Source of the DNA: Xanthobacter autotrophicus
GTDB lineage: Bacteria > Pseudomonadota > Alphaproteobacteria > Rhizobiales > Xanthobacteraceae
Assembly: GCF_043194295.1 (NCBI RefSeq)
Contig: NZ_JBAFVK010000004.1
Length of the DNA stretch: 64,000 nucleotides
Strand: one strand, 5' to 3'
Shown: one piece after another, positions 14,845 through 24,308 of the stretch
Layout: the number at the start of each line of letters is the position of its first letter
How positions within the stretch are numbered: position 1 is the stretch's first letter
The notes under the pieces: model-generated
Databases searched by the model: none
Seen by the model: only the letters and a program-made list of their open reading frames with translations
What the model was told of the DNA's origin: nothing
Program-made: the position numbers and the translations under genes

Positions 14845-15588
14845 CTAGCCGACCCGCTCCGCCACCATGAAATAGTTCACCGACAGATCCTCGATCAGGT
14901 GAAAATCCCCGCTGAACGGCTCATAGGCGAGACCCACTTTCTCCCGCGCGGTGAAGCCCGCGGCGGCAAGGGTCGCCTCCAGTTCCTCGGGGGTGATGAA
15001 TTTTTCCCAGCGATGGGTACCCGGCGGCAGCCAGCGCAGCACATATTCCGCCCCCACGATGGCGAGGGCGAAGCTCTTGGCGGTGCGGTTGAGGGTGGAG
15101 AGCACCAGCACGCCGCCGTCCGCCACCAGTTGCCCGGCGGTGCGCACGAACAGGCTCACATCCGCCACATGCTCCACCACCTCCAGCGCCACCACCACGT
15201 CGAAGCGGTCGCCGCGGGAGGCCAGTTCCTCGGCCGTGACCGCCTCGTAATCGACGGCAAGTCCGGAGGCCGCCGCATGGGTGCGGGCGATGTCCACATT
15301 GCCGGGGGCGGGATCGATGCCGCGCACCTGCCCGCCCATGCGCGCCAAAGGCTCGCTGAGCAGGCCGCCGCCGCAGCCGATGTCGAGGATGGAAAGACCC
15401 TTCAGGGGCCGCAGCGCGCGGGCATCCCGGCTGAAATGGCGCACCAGCGCATCGCGCAGGAAGGCGAGCCGCGCCGGGTTCATGGCGTGGAGCGGCGCCA
15501 TCTTGCCCTTCTCGTCCCACCATTGCGCGCCCAGCGCATCGAAGCGGGCGACCTCGGCCGGATCGACGGTGGCGTTCATCTCGGACAT
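14845..15588 (-). CDS. ubiG: ubiquinone biosynthesis O-methyltransferase UbiG
   Basis: 247 residues. It carries out both O-methylations of ubiquinone biosynthesis (3-demethylubiquinol and 2-polyprenyl-6-hydroxyphenol) with SAM at the inner membrane. The opening TVDPAEVARFDALGAQWWDEKG and the PLHAMNPARL segment are UbiG-specific; the SAM loop is ILDIGCGGGLLSEPLARMG. The C-terminal KFITPEELEATLAAAGF and the end NYFMVAERV also fit. It is convergent with the DUF1178 gene and has 27 bases between stops. Confidence 0.95.
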   Translation of the reverse strand: MSEMNATVDPAEVARFDALGAQWWDEKGKMAPLHAMNPARLAFLRDALVRHFSRDARALRPLKGLSILDIGCGGGLLSEPLARMGGQVRGIDPAPGNVDIARTHAAASGLAVDYEAVTAEELASRGDRFDVVVALEVVEHVADVSLFVRTAGQLVADGGVLVLSTLNRTAKSFALAIVGAEYVLRWLPPGTHRWEKFITPEELEATLAAAGFTAREKVGLAYEPFSGDFHLIEDLSVNYFMVAERVG

Positions 15589-15672
15589 GGGGCCTCCTCG
15601 GCAGACGCCGTTTCGCCCCCAGCATTAGGCGGGAGGCGTGGAGGGAGCAAGGCGGCTGTGCGCCGCCCCAGC

Positions 15673-16710
15673 TCAGCCGCGCACCAGGCCGACGATGTCC
15701 TTCACCTCGGCGATGGTCTGGTCGGCGATGACGCGGGCGCGGTCAGCGCCGTCGATCAGGATGGCGTCGATGGCGGCGGGCTCCGCCATCAGCCGCTGCA
15801 TCTCGGCACCGATGGGGCCGAGCTTCTCCACCGCCAGATCGACCAGCGCCGCCTTGAAGGCGGAGAACTGGGCGGTGCCGTGGTCCTTCAGCACGTCGGC
15901 CTTGGTGCGGTCGGAGAGCGCGGCGAAGATGCCCACGAGGTTGTCCGCCTCGGGACGGCCCTTGAGGCCCTCTTCCTCGGTAGGCAGAGGCTCGGGATCG
16001 GTCTTCGCCTTGCGCACCTTGCCAGCAATGGTGTCGCGGTCGTCAGTCAGGTTGATGCGGGAGAAGTCGGAAGGGTCCGACTTGGACATCTTCTTGGCCC
16101 CGTCGCGCAGGCTCATCACCCGCGTGGCGGGCCCGGCGATCAGCGGCTCGGTAAGGGGGAAGTAGCCGTCGGCGTGGCCGTGCTCGGCGATGGAGGCCGC
16201 GAAGTCCGTGTTGAACTTCTGCGCGATGTCGCGCGTCAGTTCCAGGTGCTGCTTCTGGTCCTCGCCCACCGGCACGTGGGTCGCGCGATAGAGCAGGATG
16301 TCGGCCGCCATGAGGTCGGGATAGGCGAACAGGCCCACCGAGACGTTCTCGCGGTCCTTGCCGGCCTTCTCCTTGAACTGGGTCATGCGGTTGAGCCAAC
16401 CCATGCGGGCGACGCAATTGAAGATCCAGGCCAGTTCCGCGTGGCCGGACACCTGGCTCTGGTTGAACACGATGTGCGCCTTGGGATCGATGCCGCAGGC
16501 AATGAAAGCGGCGGTGACCTCACGGATGTGGCGCTTCAGCTCGACCGGGTCCTGCCAGACGGTGATGGCGTGGAGGTCCACCACGCAATAGATGCACTCG
16601 TGGCTCTCCTGCAGTGCCACGAAGCGCTTGATGGCGCCCAGATAATTGCCGAGATGCAGATTGCCCGTGGGCTGCACACCGGAAAACACGCGATCCGCGA
16701 CCGCCGCCAT
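15673..16710 (-). CDS. trpS: tryptophanyl-tRNA synthetase
   Basis: 345 residues from the ATG at 16710. Class Ic synthetase with the HIGH-type motif TGNLHLGNYLG near residue 15-25 and KKMSKSDPSDFS as the KMSKS loop; FSGVQPTG is the usual TrpRS N-terminus. It charges tRNA-Trp with tryptophan. The open frame continues far upstream through murJ, but that part is only the reverse-frame reading of murJ codons. The start lies 206 bases downstream of the murJ stop on the same strand, so it may have its own promoter. Confidence 0.95.
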   Translation of the reverse strand: MAAVADRVFSGVQPTGNLHLGNYLGAIKRFVALQESHECIYCVVDLHAITVWQDPVELKRHIREVTAAFIACGIDPKAHIVFNQSQVSGHAELAWIFNCVARMGWLNRMTQFKEKAGKDRENVSVGLFAYPDLMAADILLYRATHVPVGEDQKQHLELTRDIAQKFNTDFAASIAEHGHADGYFPLTEPLIAGPATRVMSLRDGAKKMSKSDPSDFSRINLTDDRDTIAGKVRKAKTDPEPLPTEEEGLKGRPEADNLVGIFAALSDRTKADVLKDHGTAQFSAFKAALVDLAVEKLGPIGAEMQRLMAEPAAIDAILIDGADRARVIADQTIAEVKDIVGLVRG

Positions 16711-16916
16711 GGCGACCTCCAAAAGAGCGGCGCACCGCTCGTAAAAGCCTTGCGGGGGCGGGACGCGGCGGGGGCTTTCGCCCGGCGCAGCCTTGGCCTT
16801 CCCGACCCGCTTGGATGAACCCCGGCGGCCGAAAGCGCGGCCATGTGCGGGGAGACGATGGGCCGCGTCATGCCACCTGGTGCCCCGCCGCGCAAGGGGC
16901 GTCGGGACGGGGCGCC

Positions 16917-18461
16917 TCAGGGCTGCGGCGCCAGCTTCGGCACCAGTGCCTTGAGCAGCAGGGCGGCGGCGCCATAGACCATGCCGCCGCTGCCGATCAG
17001 CCCGCCCAGCCGAACGGCCGCCGCCATCTGCCCCTCCGGCTCCGGCCACAGCGTCGCGAGCAGTGCGACGCTGCCGCCCATAAGCAGGCTGGCCGCCGCG
17101 AGACCCAGTCCGGAGAGCAGCACCGCACGGGAGACCGCGATCGCCCCAGCGCGCACCAGCAGCCCGCCCAGGACCGCGATGGAGGCGAAGGCCGACAGCG
17201 CCGCCGCCGCCGCCGCCACGCGCGGACCTGCGACCTGCCCCAGTCCGAAGGCCGCGAGCAGGCAGACGGCGAGGGAGCCGAGGGCGACCCGCTCCGCCGT
17301 CTTCACGTGGCCGCAGGTGGAGGCGGTGGCGGACAGGATGCGCTCTAGCCCCTGCGCCGGCAGCGACAGCGCGAGAACCGCCAGAAGCGCACCGGTGAGA
17401 CGGGCATCCTGCGCATCGAAGCTGCCGCGCTGGAACAGGGTGACGACGATGGGCTCCGCCAGCACGGCAAGCCCGGTGGCCGCCGGCAAAGCGAAGGCGA
17501 GGGCGGCCAGCATGGCGCGGCCCGAGGCCTCCGGAGCGTCGCTCGCCCCTCCAGAGAGCGCGCTCTTGCGTAGCAGTGCCGGCACCAGAACCGCGCCGGC
17601 GCTCGCGCCCACAAGGCCCAGGGGCAGGTCCATGAGGCGCTGGGCATAGTTCAGCGCCGCCACCGCGCCGGGGCTCGCCGAGACGGCCGCGGCGATGATG
17701 ATGAGCCGGAACTGGCTGAGGCCCGCGAACAGCAACGCCGGCGCCGCGGCGCGGATAACCCCCAGCGCCTTCCGCCACGGCCAGCCTCCCTGCGCGTGCG
17801 CGCGCCCGGGCGCCGCCGCGCAACCGCGCGCGGCCACCATCATGAGACCGAGCTGGGAGACCCCCGCTGCCACGGTGGCGGCGGCGATGGCCACGGCGGC
17901 GGTGTCGCTCTCCATCAGCCCGCGCAGCAGCAGCACCGCGATGACGGCGAGCACGGTGAGGTTCGCTACCACCGGGGCCAGCGCCGGCAACAGCACCCGA
18001 TAGGCGCCGTTGGCAACGCCCCCATAGATGGCGGCCAGCCCCGCGAACGGCAGATAGAGCACTGCCACCCGCCCGCACAGCACCGCCACATCCGCCCGCG
18101 CGCCGCCCGGCTCGAAGCCCGGCGCCAGAAGGCGAATGACCTGCGGCATGAACAGCGCGGCAAGGAGCGCAAACGCGAGCAGGGTGCCGAACAAAAGCGC
18201 CAGAGTCGCCCCCGCGAGCCGGCGCGGGGCGCCCTCCTCCTCGCCCTCGGCATGGGCGAGGGCCGGGATGAAGGCGAGGTTGAACGCGCCTTCGGACAGC
18301 AACCGCCGCGCCAGCAGCGGCAGCGCAAGGGCCGCCACCAGCGCATCGGCGGTCGGCCCGGCGCCGAGCACTGCGGCGGTCGCCGCATCCCGCACGAAGC
18401 CGAGGACGCGGGAGGACAGCGTCGCTGCCGAGACGATGGAGGTGCGGGCGAGGAGGGACAT
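16917..18461 (-). CDS. murJ: lipid II flippase MurJ
   Basis: 514 residues, polytopic with about 14 hydrophobic helices, the MATE-like MOP-superfamily fold. The N-terminus SLLARTSIVSAATLSSRVLGFVRDAATAAVLG and the ARRLLSEGAFNLAFIPALA segment (with the Arg and Glu residues that line the MurJ cavity) are diagnostic. It moves lipid II, the peptidoglycan precursor, from the cytoplasmic to the periplasmic face of the inner membrane and is essential. It sits upstream of trpS in the same direction, an arrangement common in the group. Confidence 0.93.
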   Translation of the reverse strand: MSLLARTSIVSAATLSSRVLGFVRDAATAAVLGAGPTADALVAALALPLLARRLLSEGAFNLAFIPALAHAEGEEEGAPRRLAGATLALLFGTLLAFALLAALFMPQVIRLLAPGFEPGGARADVAVLCGRVAVLYLPFAGLAAIYGGVANGAYRVLLPALAPVVANLTVLAVIAVLLLRGLMESDTAAVAIAAATVAAGVSQLGLMMVAARGCAAAPGRAHAQGGWPWRKALGVIRAAAPALLFAGLSQFRLIIIAAAVSASPGAVAALNYAQRLMDLPLGLVGASAGAVLVPALLRKSALSGGASDAPEASGRAMLAALAFALPAATGLAVLAEPIVVTLFQRGSFDAQDARLTGALLAVLALSLPAQGLERILSATASTCGHVKTAERVALGSLAVCLLAAFGLGQVAGPRVAAAAAALSAFASIAVLGGLLVRAGAIAVSRAVLLSGLGLAAASLLMGGSVALLATLWPEPEGQMAAAVRLGGLIGSGGMVYGAAALLLKALVPKLAPQP

Positions 18462-18565
18462 GGTGGGTGGGGCTCCACCGCGTCTTATGTCAACGCCTCG
18501 CCGACATGTCGATGGCGCCGGCGCTGGCCGTCACGCGCGGTGGGAGGGCTGACAGCGGGAGACAC

Positions 18566-18606
18566 GCCCTTGTTGCCGAGGGCCTTTGGCCCTAGGCAAC
18601 AAGGGC
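18566..18606. repeat. nested hairpin between murJ and the 729-residue gene
   Basis: GCCCTTGTTGCC (18566-18577) and GGCAACAAGGGC (18595-18606) are perfect 12-base inverted arms, and the bases between them contain a second stem, GGGCC-TTT-GGCCC. It is the strongest foldback in the 182-base spacer. Without a T tract it is a weak rho-independent terminator; it may stabilise the 3' end of the mRNA of the upstream 729-codon gene or act in the murJ leader. Confidence 0.6.
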
Positions 18607-18643
18607 AGGGACGAGGCAACAGGGGGACACTCTCCCCCCTCTC

Positions 18644-20833
18644 TTATTCGACGGTCCAGAGGCTGGCGAACTGCAAGGCCGTCTTCCACCGGGACAGGCT
18701 GGCCGCTTCATCGCACCCAAAGACCCGGGGCTCGCGCACCATCTGAAACTCGCTGTCGGCCAATCGGGAAAAAACGAAGCAGAAGCTCCGGTATTCGCCA
18801 AGCACTTGATTGCGCAGACGGATATCCAGCTTGACCAGACCCGCCTCAAGCGAGCGCCCTTTCCAGTTGGCCGTGCCGTACTCGAATATCTCGGTGTTGA
18901 TGGAGAAGACCTCCCAGCGATCCTTTCTGCGTTCGGCCAGCCAATCGAAGAACGGCACGAACTGTAGGCCGGGGGAGTCCAGCTTCCCATCGATCCCCAG
19001 CTTGACGTCGTTGGCGATCAGGGTGGTTGCAGCCTGGGCCTGGCGGCCATGCTTGGCGCGCAGAGCCGCCTGCATGCCCGCCTTCGTCTTCGCTTCGTCG
19101 GCCTCCCGCAACGCGGCGACTGACGCATTTTCCGCCAGCGCGCGGCGCAGCTCGTAGGCCTGCCGGTCGGCGGCCGCCTGCTCGGCGGTCAGACGCTGGC
19201 TGGCATCGGCCAGAACGCCCGGATCGACCCACAAGGCGGAGACCTGGAACGGCGTGCCGTCCCGCTTCAGCGCGGCGGCAAGGCCCTTGAGGCCGGCCGC
19301 GTCGGCATAGATGGCGGCGCACTGGGCACGCTTGACGCCGGCAAACGCCGTGTCGAGCGAGACGAAATTCAGCTTCGGAGGAGCGCTGATTTCGGCGGCG
19401 ACCTGAGGCTGCCAATCCCGAAGCACCTTCTGGTGCGCCTCCCGCTGCTCCTCCACGACGACGCAGACGGTGCCCGAAATATTGTTCACGACCAGCAGTC
19501 CGAAGCCCTCGCGGGATTGCTGCTCTATTGCCTCCAGGCGACGGCCGGCATCGCCGCTTTGCGCGGCCATGTCGGTACCCGACAAAGTCATCAACGGCGC
19601 GTAGGCGCCGATCTCGACCTGCTTGAGCAAGGCAAACACATAGACCTGATCTTCACGGAACAGGGCCGCGCGGCGGATCATGATCACGTCATAAGTTTGC
19701 AGGCGATCGGCGACGCACGGCGTCGGTTCGATCAGGATGGCCTCGAGCGCCATGGGCGAGAGGGCGCGCCGGGCGAGGGTCACATCCGGCACATCCACGC
19801 TCTTCTGAAACAGGCAGACGGAGGCCGTCTTTTTCTCAAAGACGATATCACCCTTGAGGTTTTTCAGAACGTGAGGCGCGGTGCTTGAAGCGTTATAGGC
19901 AAAGATGACGTCGTCCACGCTGCCTTCCAGCAGGAAACGGTTCTTCTCCGTAAGGGCGTTCGCGAGCGCCGCGCCATCCTTCCCGTTGGTCGTGATGCCC
20001 GTCGCCGTGCCGCCGGACCCAACGGGCAGCGAGCCCTGAGCCGCGGCGACCGAAGGCGCCGCGAGAAAGGCGTTCCGCAGTCCCGCCTGCCGGATGGCCA
20101 GATCGACCTGTGCGCTCAAAGGCTTCAGCTGATCAAGATTGGGCCGGGTCGCCTGTTCGTCGAGCCCCTTCACGAGATCAAGGAAGCGTTCCGTCGTGGA
20201 CGCGGTCGGGTTCTGGGCGATCTCGGCCAAAAGGAAGCGCTTCTGCCGATCGGCAAGCTCGATGGCATCCACCAGATTGCGCGCGTTCTCCACCCGGCGT
20301 ACTTCCGCCCGCTGCGCGGCGAAATCCGAAAAGGCACTGTCCTTCTGAACCAGCTGGCTCAGGCTCAGCGTCTGCTTCTCTATGGCGGCCGGGTCGCCAT
20401 CCCTCACCACACGCCCCAGACCGCTCAAGGCCTCGACATATTTGAGCATGTTGGGGTGCGAGGGATTTGCCTTGAGGAAGTCGGACACCTCGGTGATGAG
20501 CTGCTCGGCTGGCGGTGAGACCCGGGCGAGCGCGGCTTCCCGCTGCCGCGCTGCGGCTTCCGCAGCCTGCCGCTTGTCCTCCGCCTTCTTTTCAGCCGCC
20601 TGACGCCCCTGCTCGGCCTTGCGTTCCCGTTCGGCGGCGGCGGCGCGGTTCTGCTGGGCGCGCGCTGCGGCGCGATCCTCCTGATCGCGATACTGCTGGT
20701 GACGCTGCATCTGGATGGCGTGATCGAGCACCTGATTCATGATGCCGAGCTGCGCCCGCGCGGTTGAAACCGACGCCAGAACAAACATCGCCACGACCAC
20801 GCACCCGCCCGCCAAGGCCCTGCGACCCGTCAT
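18644..20833 (-). CDS. large periplasmic coiled-coil protein of unknown function
   Basis: 729 residues with a Sec signal (residues 1-27, VVVAMFVLASVSTARA). Residues about 38-105 form a charged Ala/Glu/Arg/Gln coiled coil. A helical domain follows to about 260 (repeated L-x(6)-L patterns), then a mixed alpha/beta region of about 300-520 with strands such as DDVIFAYN and VYVFALLKQVEIGAY, a second helical stretch near 530-620 (AAADRQAYELRRALAENA) and a C-terminal beta-rich domain (WEVFSINTEIFEYGTANW, YRSFCFVF). No motif identifies an enzyme. Base use is less GC-rich than in the neighbours. It sits alone between ftsH and murJ on the same strand. I do not recognise the family. Confidence 0.75.
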   Translation of the reverse strand: MTGRRALAGGCVVVAMFVLASVSTARAQLGIMNQVLDHAIQMQRHQQYRDQEDRAAARAQQNRAAAAERERKAEQGRQAAEKKAEDKRQAAEAAARQREAALARVSPPAEQLITEVSDFLKANPSHPNMLKYVEALSGLGRVVRDGDPAAIEKQTLSLSQLVQKDSAFSDFAAQRAEVRRVENARNLVDAIELADRQKRFLLAEIAQNPTASTTERFLDLVKGLDEQATRPNLDQLKPLSAQVDLAIRQAGLRNAFLAAPSVAAAQGSLPVGSGGTATGITTNGKDGAALANALTEKNRFLLEGSVDDVIFAYNASSTAPHVLKNLKGDIVFEKKTASVCLFQKSVDVPDVTLARRALSPMALEAILIEPTPCVADRLQTYDVIMIRRAALFREDQVYVFALLKQVEIGAYAPLMTLSGTDMAAQSGDAGRRLEAIEQQSREGFGLLVVNNISGTVCVVVEEQREAHQKVLRDWQPQVAAEISAPPKLNFVSLDTAFAGVKRAQCAAIYADAAGLKGLAAALKRDGTPFQVSALWVDPGVLADASQRLTAEQAAADRQAYELRRALAENASVAALREADEAKTKAGMQAALRAKHGRQAQAATTLIANDVKLGIDGKLDSPGLQFVPFFDWLAERRKDRWEVFSINTEIFEYGTANWKGRSLEAGLVKLDIRLRNQVLGEYRSFCFVFSRLADSEFQMVREPRVFGCDEAASLSRWKTALQFASLWTVE

Positions 20834-21020
20834 CCCCGCCTCCGCCCAAACCCCGCTCGAGTATTAGGGTTCAAGCTTAAGCTATACAACAGATGCACGG
20901 TATGGGGCGGCACTACAACCTATGTCGCAGCGGACCGGCAGCCCCAACGACGGGAGCCTCATCACACTCATCACATGGCTCCTCATCACAAGGCCTCCCG
21001 GAACCAGGTCCCCGCCTTCA

Positions 21021-21050
21021 CAAACAAAAATGCCCGCCGAAGCGGGCATT
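21021..21050 (-). terminator. rho-independent terminator of ftsH
   Basis: On the minus strand AATGCCCGC, a TTCG loop and GCGGGCATT form a 9-bp stem with a stable tetraloop (21029-21050), followed by TTTTTG. It lies 76 bases after the ftsH stop. Confidence 0.9.
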
Positions 21051-21125
21051 CCTGAATGAAGCGGCATCCTAGCCAACAGAGGCCAAGCGAGCCTTGAGAA
21101 GTTCACGCCTTGACGGAACCAGCCT

Positions 21126-23048
21126 TCAGGCCTGGGGCTGAGGCTCGATGGAGCCGCCCGCACCGCCCTGGCGCGGACGCTTGGTGGTGGGAATGGCCGA
21201 GCCACGCGGGTTCGAAGGTTCGATCACGCTTTCCCGGTTCGGCGTCTTGCCGTCCAGAAGGTCGATGATCTCGTCGCCCGAGAGCGTCTCGTATTCCAGC
21301 AGACCGCGCGCCAGGGTCTCAAGGTCCTGCTGGTGCTCGGTGAGGATGCGCTTGGCCTCCGCATGGCCCTCGTCCACAAGGCGGCGCACCTCGCGGTCGA
21401 TGGTCTGGGCGGTGGCCTCGGACACGTTCTGCTGGCGCGACACCGACATGCCGAGGAAGACCTCGTCCTGGTTGTCGCCATAGGCCACTGCACCCAGATC
21501 CGCCGAGAAGCCCCAGCGCGTCACCATCATCTTCGCGAGGCGGGTGGCCTGCTCGATGTCGGAGGCTGCGCCGGACGTGACCTTGTCATGGCCGAAGATC
21601 AGCTCTTCCGCCACGCGCCCACCCATCATGATGGCAAGGCGAGAGGTCATCTGCTCGTAGGACATGGACAGCTTGTCCCGCTCGGGCAACTGCATGACCA
21701 TGCCCAGCGCGCGGCCGCGGGGAATGATGGTGGCCTTGTGCACCGGATCGGTGGCCGGCACGTTCAGGGCCACGATGGCATGGCCGCCCTCGTGATAGGC
21801 GGTCAGCATCTTCTCTTCCTCGGTCATGACGAGCGAGCGGCGTTCCGCGCCCATCATCACCTTGTCCTTGGAGTCCTCGAACTCGGCCATGGTGACCATG
21901 CGCTTGTTGCGCCGGGCCGCCATCAGCGCCGCCTCGTTGCAGAGGTTGGCGAGGTCCGCGCCAGAAAAGCCGGGGGTGCCACGGGCGATGGTCTTGAGGT
22001 TCACGTCCGGGGCGACCGGGATCTTGCGGGCGTGCACCTTCAGGATCTGCTCGCGGCCCACCACGTCCGGGTTGGGCACGATGACCTGGCGGTCGAAACG
22101 GCCGGGACGCAGCAGCGCAGGGTCGAGCACGTCGGGACGGTTAGTGGCGGCGATGAGGATGATGCCCTCGTTCGCCTCGAAGCCGTCCATCTCCACCAGC
22201 AGTTGGTTGAGGGTCTGCTCGCGCTCGTCATTACCACCACCGAGGCCGGCGCCGCGGTGGCGACCCACCGCGTCGATCTCGTCGATGAAGATGATGCAGG
22301 GGGCGTTCTTCTTTGCCTGCTCGAACATGTCGCGCACGCGGCTGGCGCCGACACCCACGAACATCTCCACGAAGTCGGAGCCCGAGATGGTAAAGAACGG
22401 CACGTTGGCTTCACCGGCGATGGCGCGGGCGAGCAGCGTCTTGCCGGTGCCGGGAGGGCCAACCAGCAGCACGCCACGCGGGATGCGGCCACCGAGGCGC
22501 TGGAACTTCTGCGGATCGCGCAGGAAGTCCACGATCTCGGTAAGGTCGCTCTTGGCCTCGTCGATGCCGGCCACGTCGTCGAAGGTGACGCGGCCGTGCG
22601 CCTCGGTGAGCAGCTTGGCGCGGCTCTTGCCGAAGCCCATGGCCTTGCCGCCCGCACCCTGCATCTGGCGCGACAGGAAGATCCACACGCCGATCAGGGC
22701 CAGGAACGGCAGCCAGGACACGAGCAGGCTCACGAACCACGGCACGTTGTCCGACGGCGGACGCGCGGTGATCTGCACGCCCTTGCCGTAGAGGCGCTGG
22801 ATCAGCGAGGGGTCGTTGGGCGCATAGGTCTGGAAGCTGCCGGACCGGTCGGAGAAGGTGCCGGTGATGTTGGGCCCCTCAATCACGACCTCGCGCACCT
22901 TGCCGGCGTCGACGTCGCTGAGGAGCTGCGAAAAGGAGATCTCGTTCGCGTTGGTGCGCTGCCCCGGGCTGTTGAACAGCGAGAACAGGGCGAGAAGCAG
23001 CAGGACGATGATCACCCAAAGGGCGAAATTGCGTAGATTGGCGTTCAT
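21126..23048 (-). CDS. ftsH: ATP-dependent zinc metalloprotease FtsH
   Basis: 640 residues, standard length. Two membrane helices (about 8-26 and 103-125) flank a periplasmic domain. The AAA module has Walker A GPPGTGKT (197-204), Walker B IIFIDEID and the second region of homology (ATNRPDVLDPALLRPGRFDR). The zinc protease site is HEGGH (419-423). The hexamer pulls membrane proteins and some soluble regulators from the inner membrane and degrades them; in many bacteria it also controls LpxC. It follows tilS, as is general in Proteobacteria, and ends at a strong terminator. Confidence 0.98.
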   Translation of the reverse strand: MNANLRNFALWVIIVLLLLALFSLFNSPGQRTNANEISFSQLLSDVDAGKVREVVIEGPNITGTFSDRSGSFQTYAPNDPSLIQRLYGKGVQITARPPSDNVPWFVSLLVSWLPFLALIGVWIFLSRQMQGAGGKAMGFGKSRAKLLTEAHGRVTFDDVAGIDEAKSDLTEIVDFLRDPQKFQRLGGRIPRGVLLVGPPGTGKTLLARAIAGEANVPFFTISGSDFVEMFVGVGASRVRDMFEQAKKNAPCIIFIDEIDAVGRHRGAGLGGGNDEREQTLNQLLVEMDGFEANEGIILIAATNRPDVLDPALLRPGRFDRQVIVPNPDVVGREQILKVHARKIPVAPDVNLKTIARGTPGFSGADLANLCNEAALMAARRNKRMVTMAEFEDSKDKVMMGAERRSLVMTEEEKMLTAYHEGGHAIVALNVPATDPVHKATIIPRGRALGMVMQLPERDKLSMSYEQMTSRLAIMMGGRVAEELIFGHDKVTSGAASDIEQATRLAKMMVTRWGFSADLGAVAYGDNQDEVFLGMSVSRQQNVSEATAQTIDREVRRLVDEGHAEAKRILTEHQQDLETLARGLLEYETLSGDEIIDLLDGKTPNRESVIEPSNPRGSAIPTTKRPRQGGAGGSIEPQPQA

Positions 23049-23162
23049 AGAACCCTCGTGGGGACAGACAGGGCCAGCCGTTTCGACGCCTTACCGTACG
23101 GAAGGAATGCCTCCGAACTGGACCGCCGTCAGTGGGGCCTCCCGCACCGTCCACTGCCTAAT

Positions 23163-24302
23163 CTAGGAGCGAGGCCCCTTTTTGCCAAGGACGACAGGCC
23201 CAACGACTGGTGAATTCGGTGCGATGGGGCCGCTTTCTCGTCGAGGCGGCGCGGCCGAGACGTGCAGCGCCTCTCTTCCCAGGCTCACCAGGGCTCCCGC
23301 GAGGGTGCGGCGAAATGGTGCAGACGGCGCCGGCGCGGCAGCTTTCAGCGCCTCGAACAGGGCTTCCAGTTTGGCCAGCTCCACCGGGCCTTCCGTCCCC
23401 ACCTGATGGATGGCGCGGCCCAGCAGGCGCAAAGCGATCTCATCCGGCAGGGCGGCGAAGGCGCGGGCGTCGAGGCAGACGGTATCAGGGCGCCCTTCCG
23501 CTCCGAGGCGGCGGATGGCGGCCTCGGCCGCGTCGGTGGCTGCCTCAAGCGCCTGGTCCGCACGCGCGATTCGCCGCGCCAGCACGGCGAGGCGGCGGGC
23601 ATCGAGCCCCTCCCCCGCCAGAGCCTGCGCCATGGCGCGCAGGCGCGGCCGGGCAAAGCGCAGATCGTTGTTGCTGGGATCACGCACGAACGCAACGCCG
23701 GCTGCCTCCAGCGTCGCCACCAGGCGGGCCTTAGGCGTGTCGAGAAAGGGGCGCAGCAGCGCAAGGCCATGGCGCGCCGCATCGCCGCGCATGCCCGAAA
23801 GGCCGGAGAAGCCCGAGCCGCGCGCCAGACGGAACAGCACCGTCTCCGCCTGGTCATCGCGGGTGTGGGCGAGGGCGAGGGCGGTGGCTCCGGCCTTGCG
23901 CGCGGCATCCGCCAACAGGCCGTAGCGCGCCTCCCGCGCCGCCTCCTGGATGCCGTGGGCGGGCTTCGAGCCACGCCAGACCAGGATGTGGTGGGGCACG
24001 CCAATCTTGGAGGCGAAGGCGCCGACGGCCTCGGCCTCCCGTGCGGCTTCCGCCCGCAGGCCGTGGTCCACCGTGGCAGCGATGAGCTGCGGTCCGTCTA
24101 CACGCCCGGCGCGCCAACGCGCGGCCAAATGAAGCAAAGCGATGGAATCAGGCCCGCCGGAGACGGCGATCAGGATGCGATGATGACGTGGGAAGGCGGC
24201 GAACAGGGTGTCGAGCGCACCGTCCTCGAGGGGGCCGCCGGGGCCGGCCGCCTGGGGATCAAACGCCCCGTCGGGCATCGCCGCTCCGCCGCCGCTGCTC
24301 AT
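23163..24302 (-). CDS. tilS: tRNA(Ile)-lysidine synthase TilS
   Basis: 379 residues. The PP-loop motif is SGGPDS (48-53, in ILIAVSGGPDSIALLHLA). It adenylates C34 of the CAU anticodon of tRNA-Ile2 and attaches lysine, so that the tRNA reads AUA and is charged with Ile; this is essential. Other conserved segments are AHTRDDQAETVLFRLARGSG, RPFLDTPKARL and DPSNNDLRFARPRLR. The start is 6 bases after the cpoB stop; the in-frame ATG eight codons later is an alternative. The C-terminal domain is short, which is common in alphaproteobacteria. Confidence 0.95.
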   Translation of the reverse strand: MSSGGGAAMPDGAFDPQAAGPGGPLEDGALDTLFAAFPRHHRILIAVSGGPDSIALLHLAARWRAGRVDGPQLIAATVDHGLRAEAAREAEAVGAFASKIGVPHHILVWRGSKPAHGIQEAAREARYGLLADAARKAGATALALAHTRDDQAETVLFRLARGSGFSGLSGMRGDAARHGLALLRPFLDTPKARLVATLEAAGVAFVRDPSNNDLRFARPRLRAMAQALAGEGLDARRLAVLARRIARADQALEAATDAAEAAIRRLGAEGRPDTVCLDARAFAALPDEIALRLLGRAIHQVGTEGPVELAKLEALFEALKAAAPAPSAPFRRTLAGALVSLGREALHVSAAPPRRESGPIAPNSPVVGPVVLGKKGPRS

Positions 24303-24308
24303 TCGGCC

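Noticed and set aside
16711..18078. A long minus-strand open frame continuing upstream of trpS, which would give an 801-residue protein
   Set aside because: This part reads the murJ coding region in another frame; it is Arg/Gly/Ala-rich without domains, whereas the TrpRS N-terminus begins cleanly at 16710.
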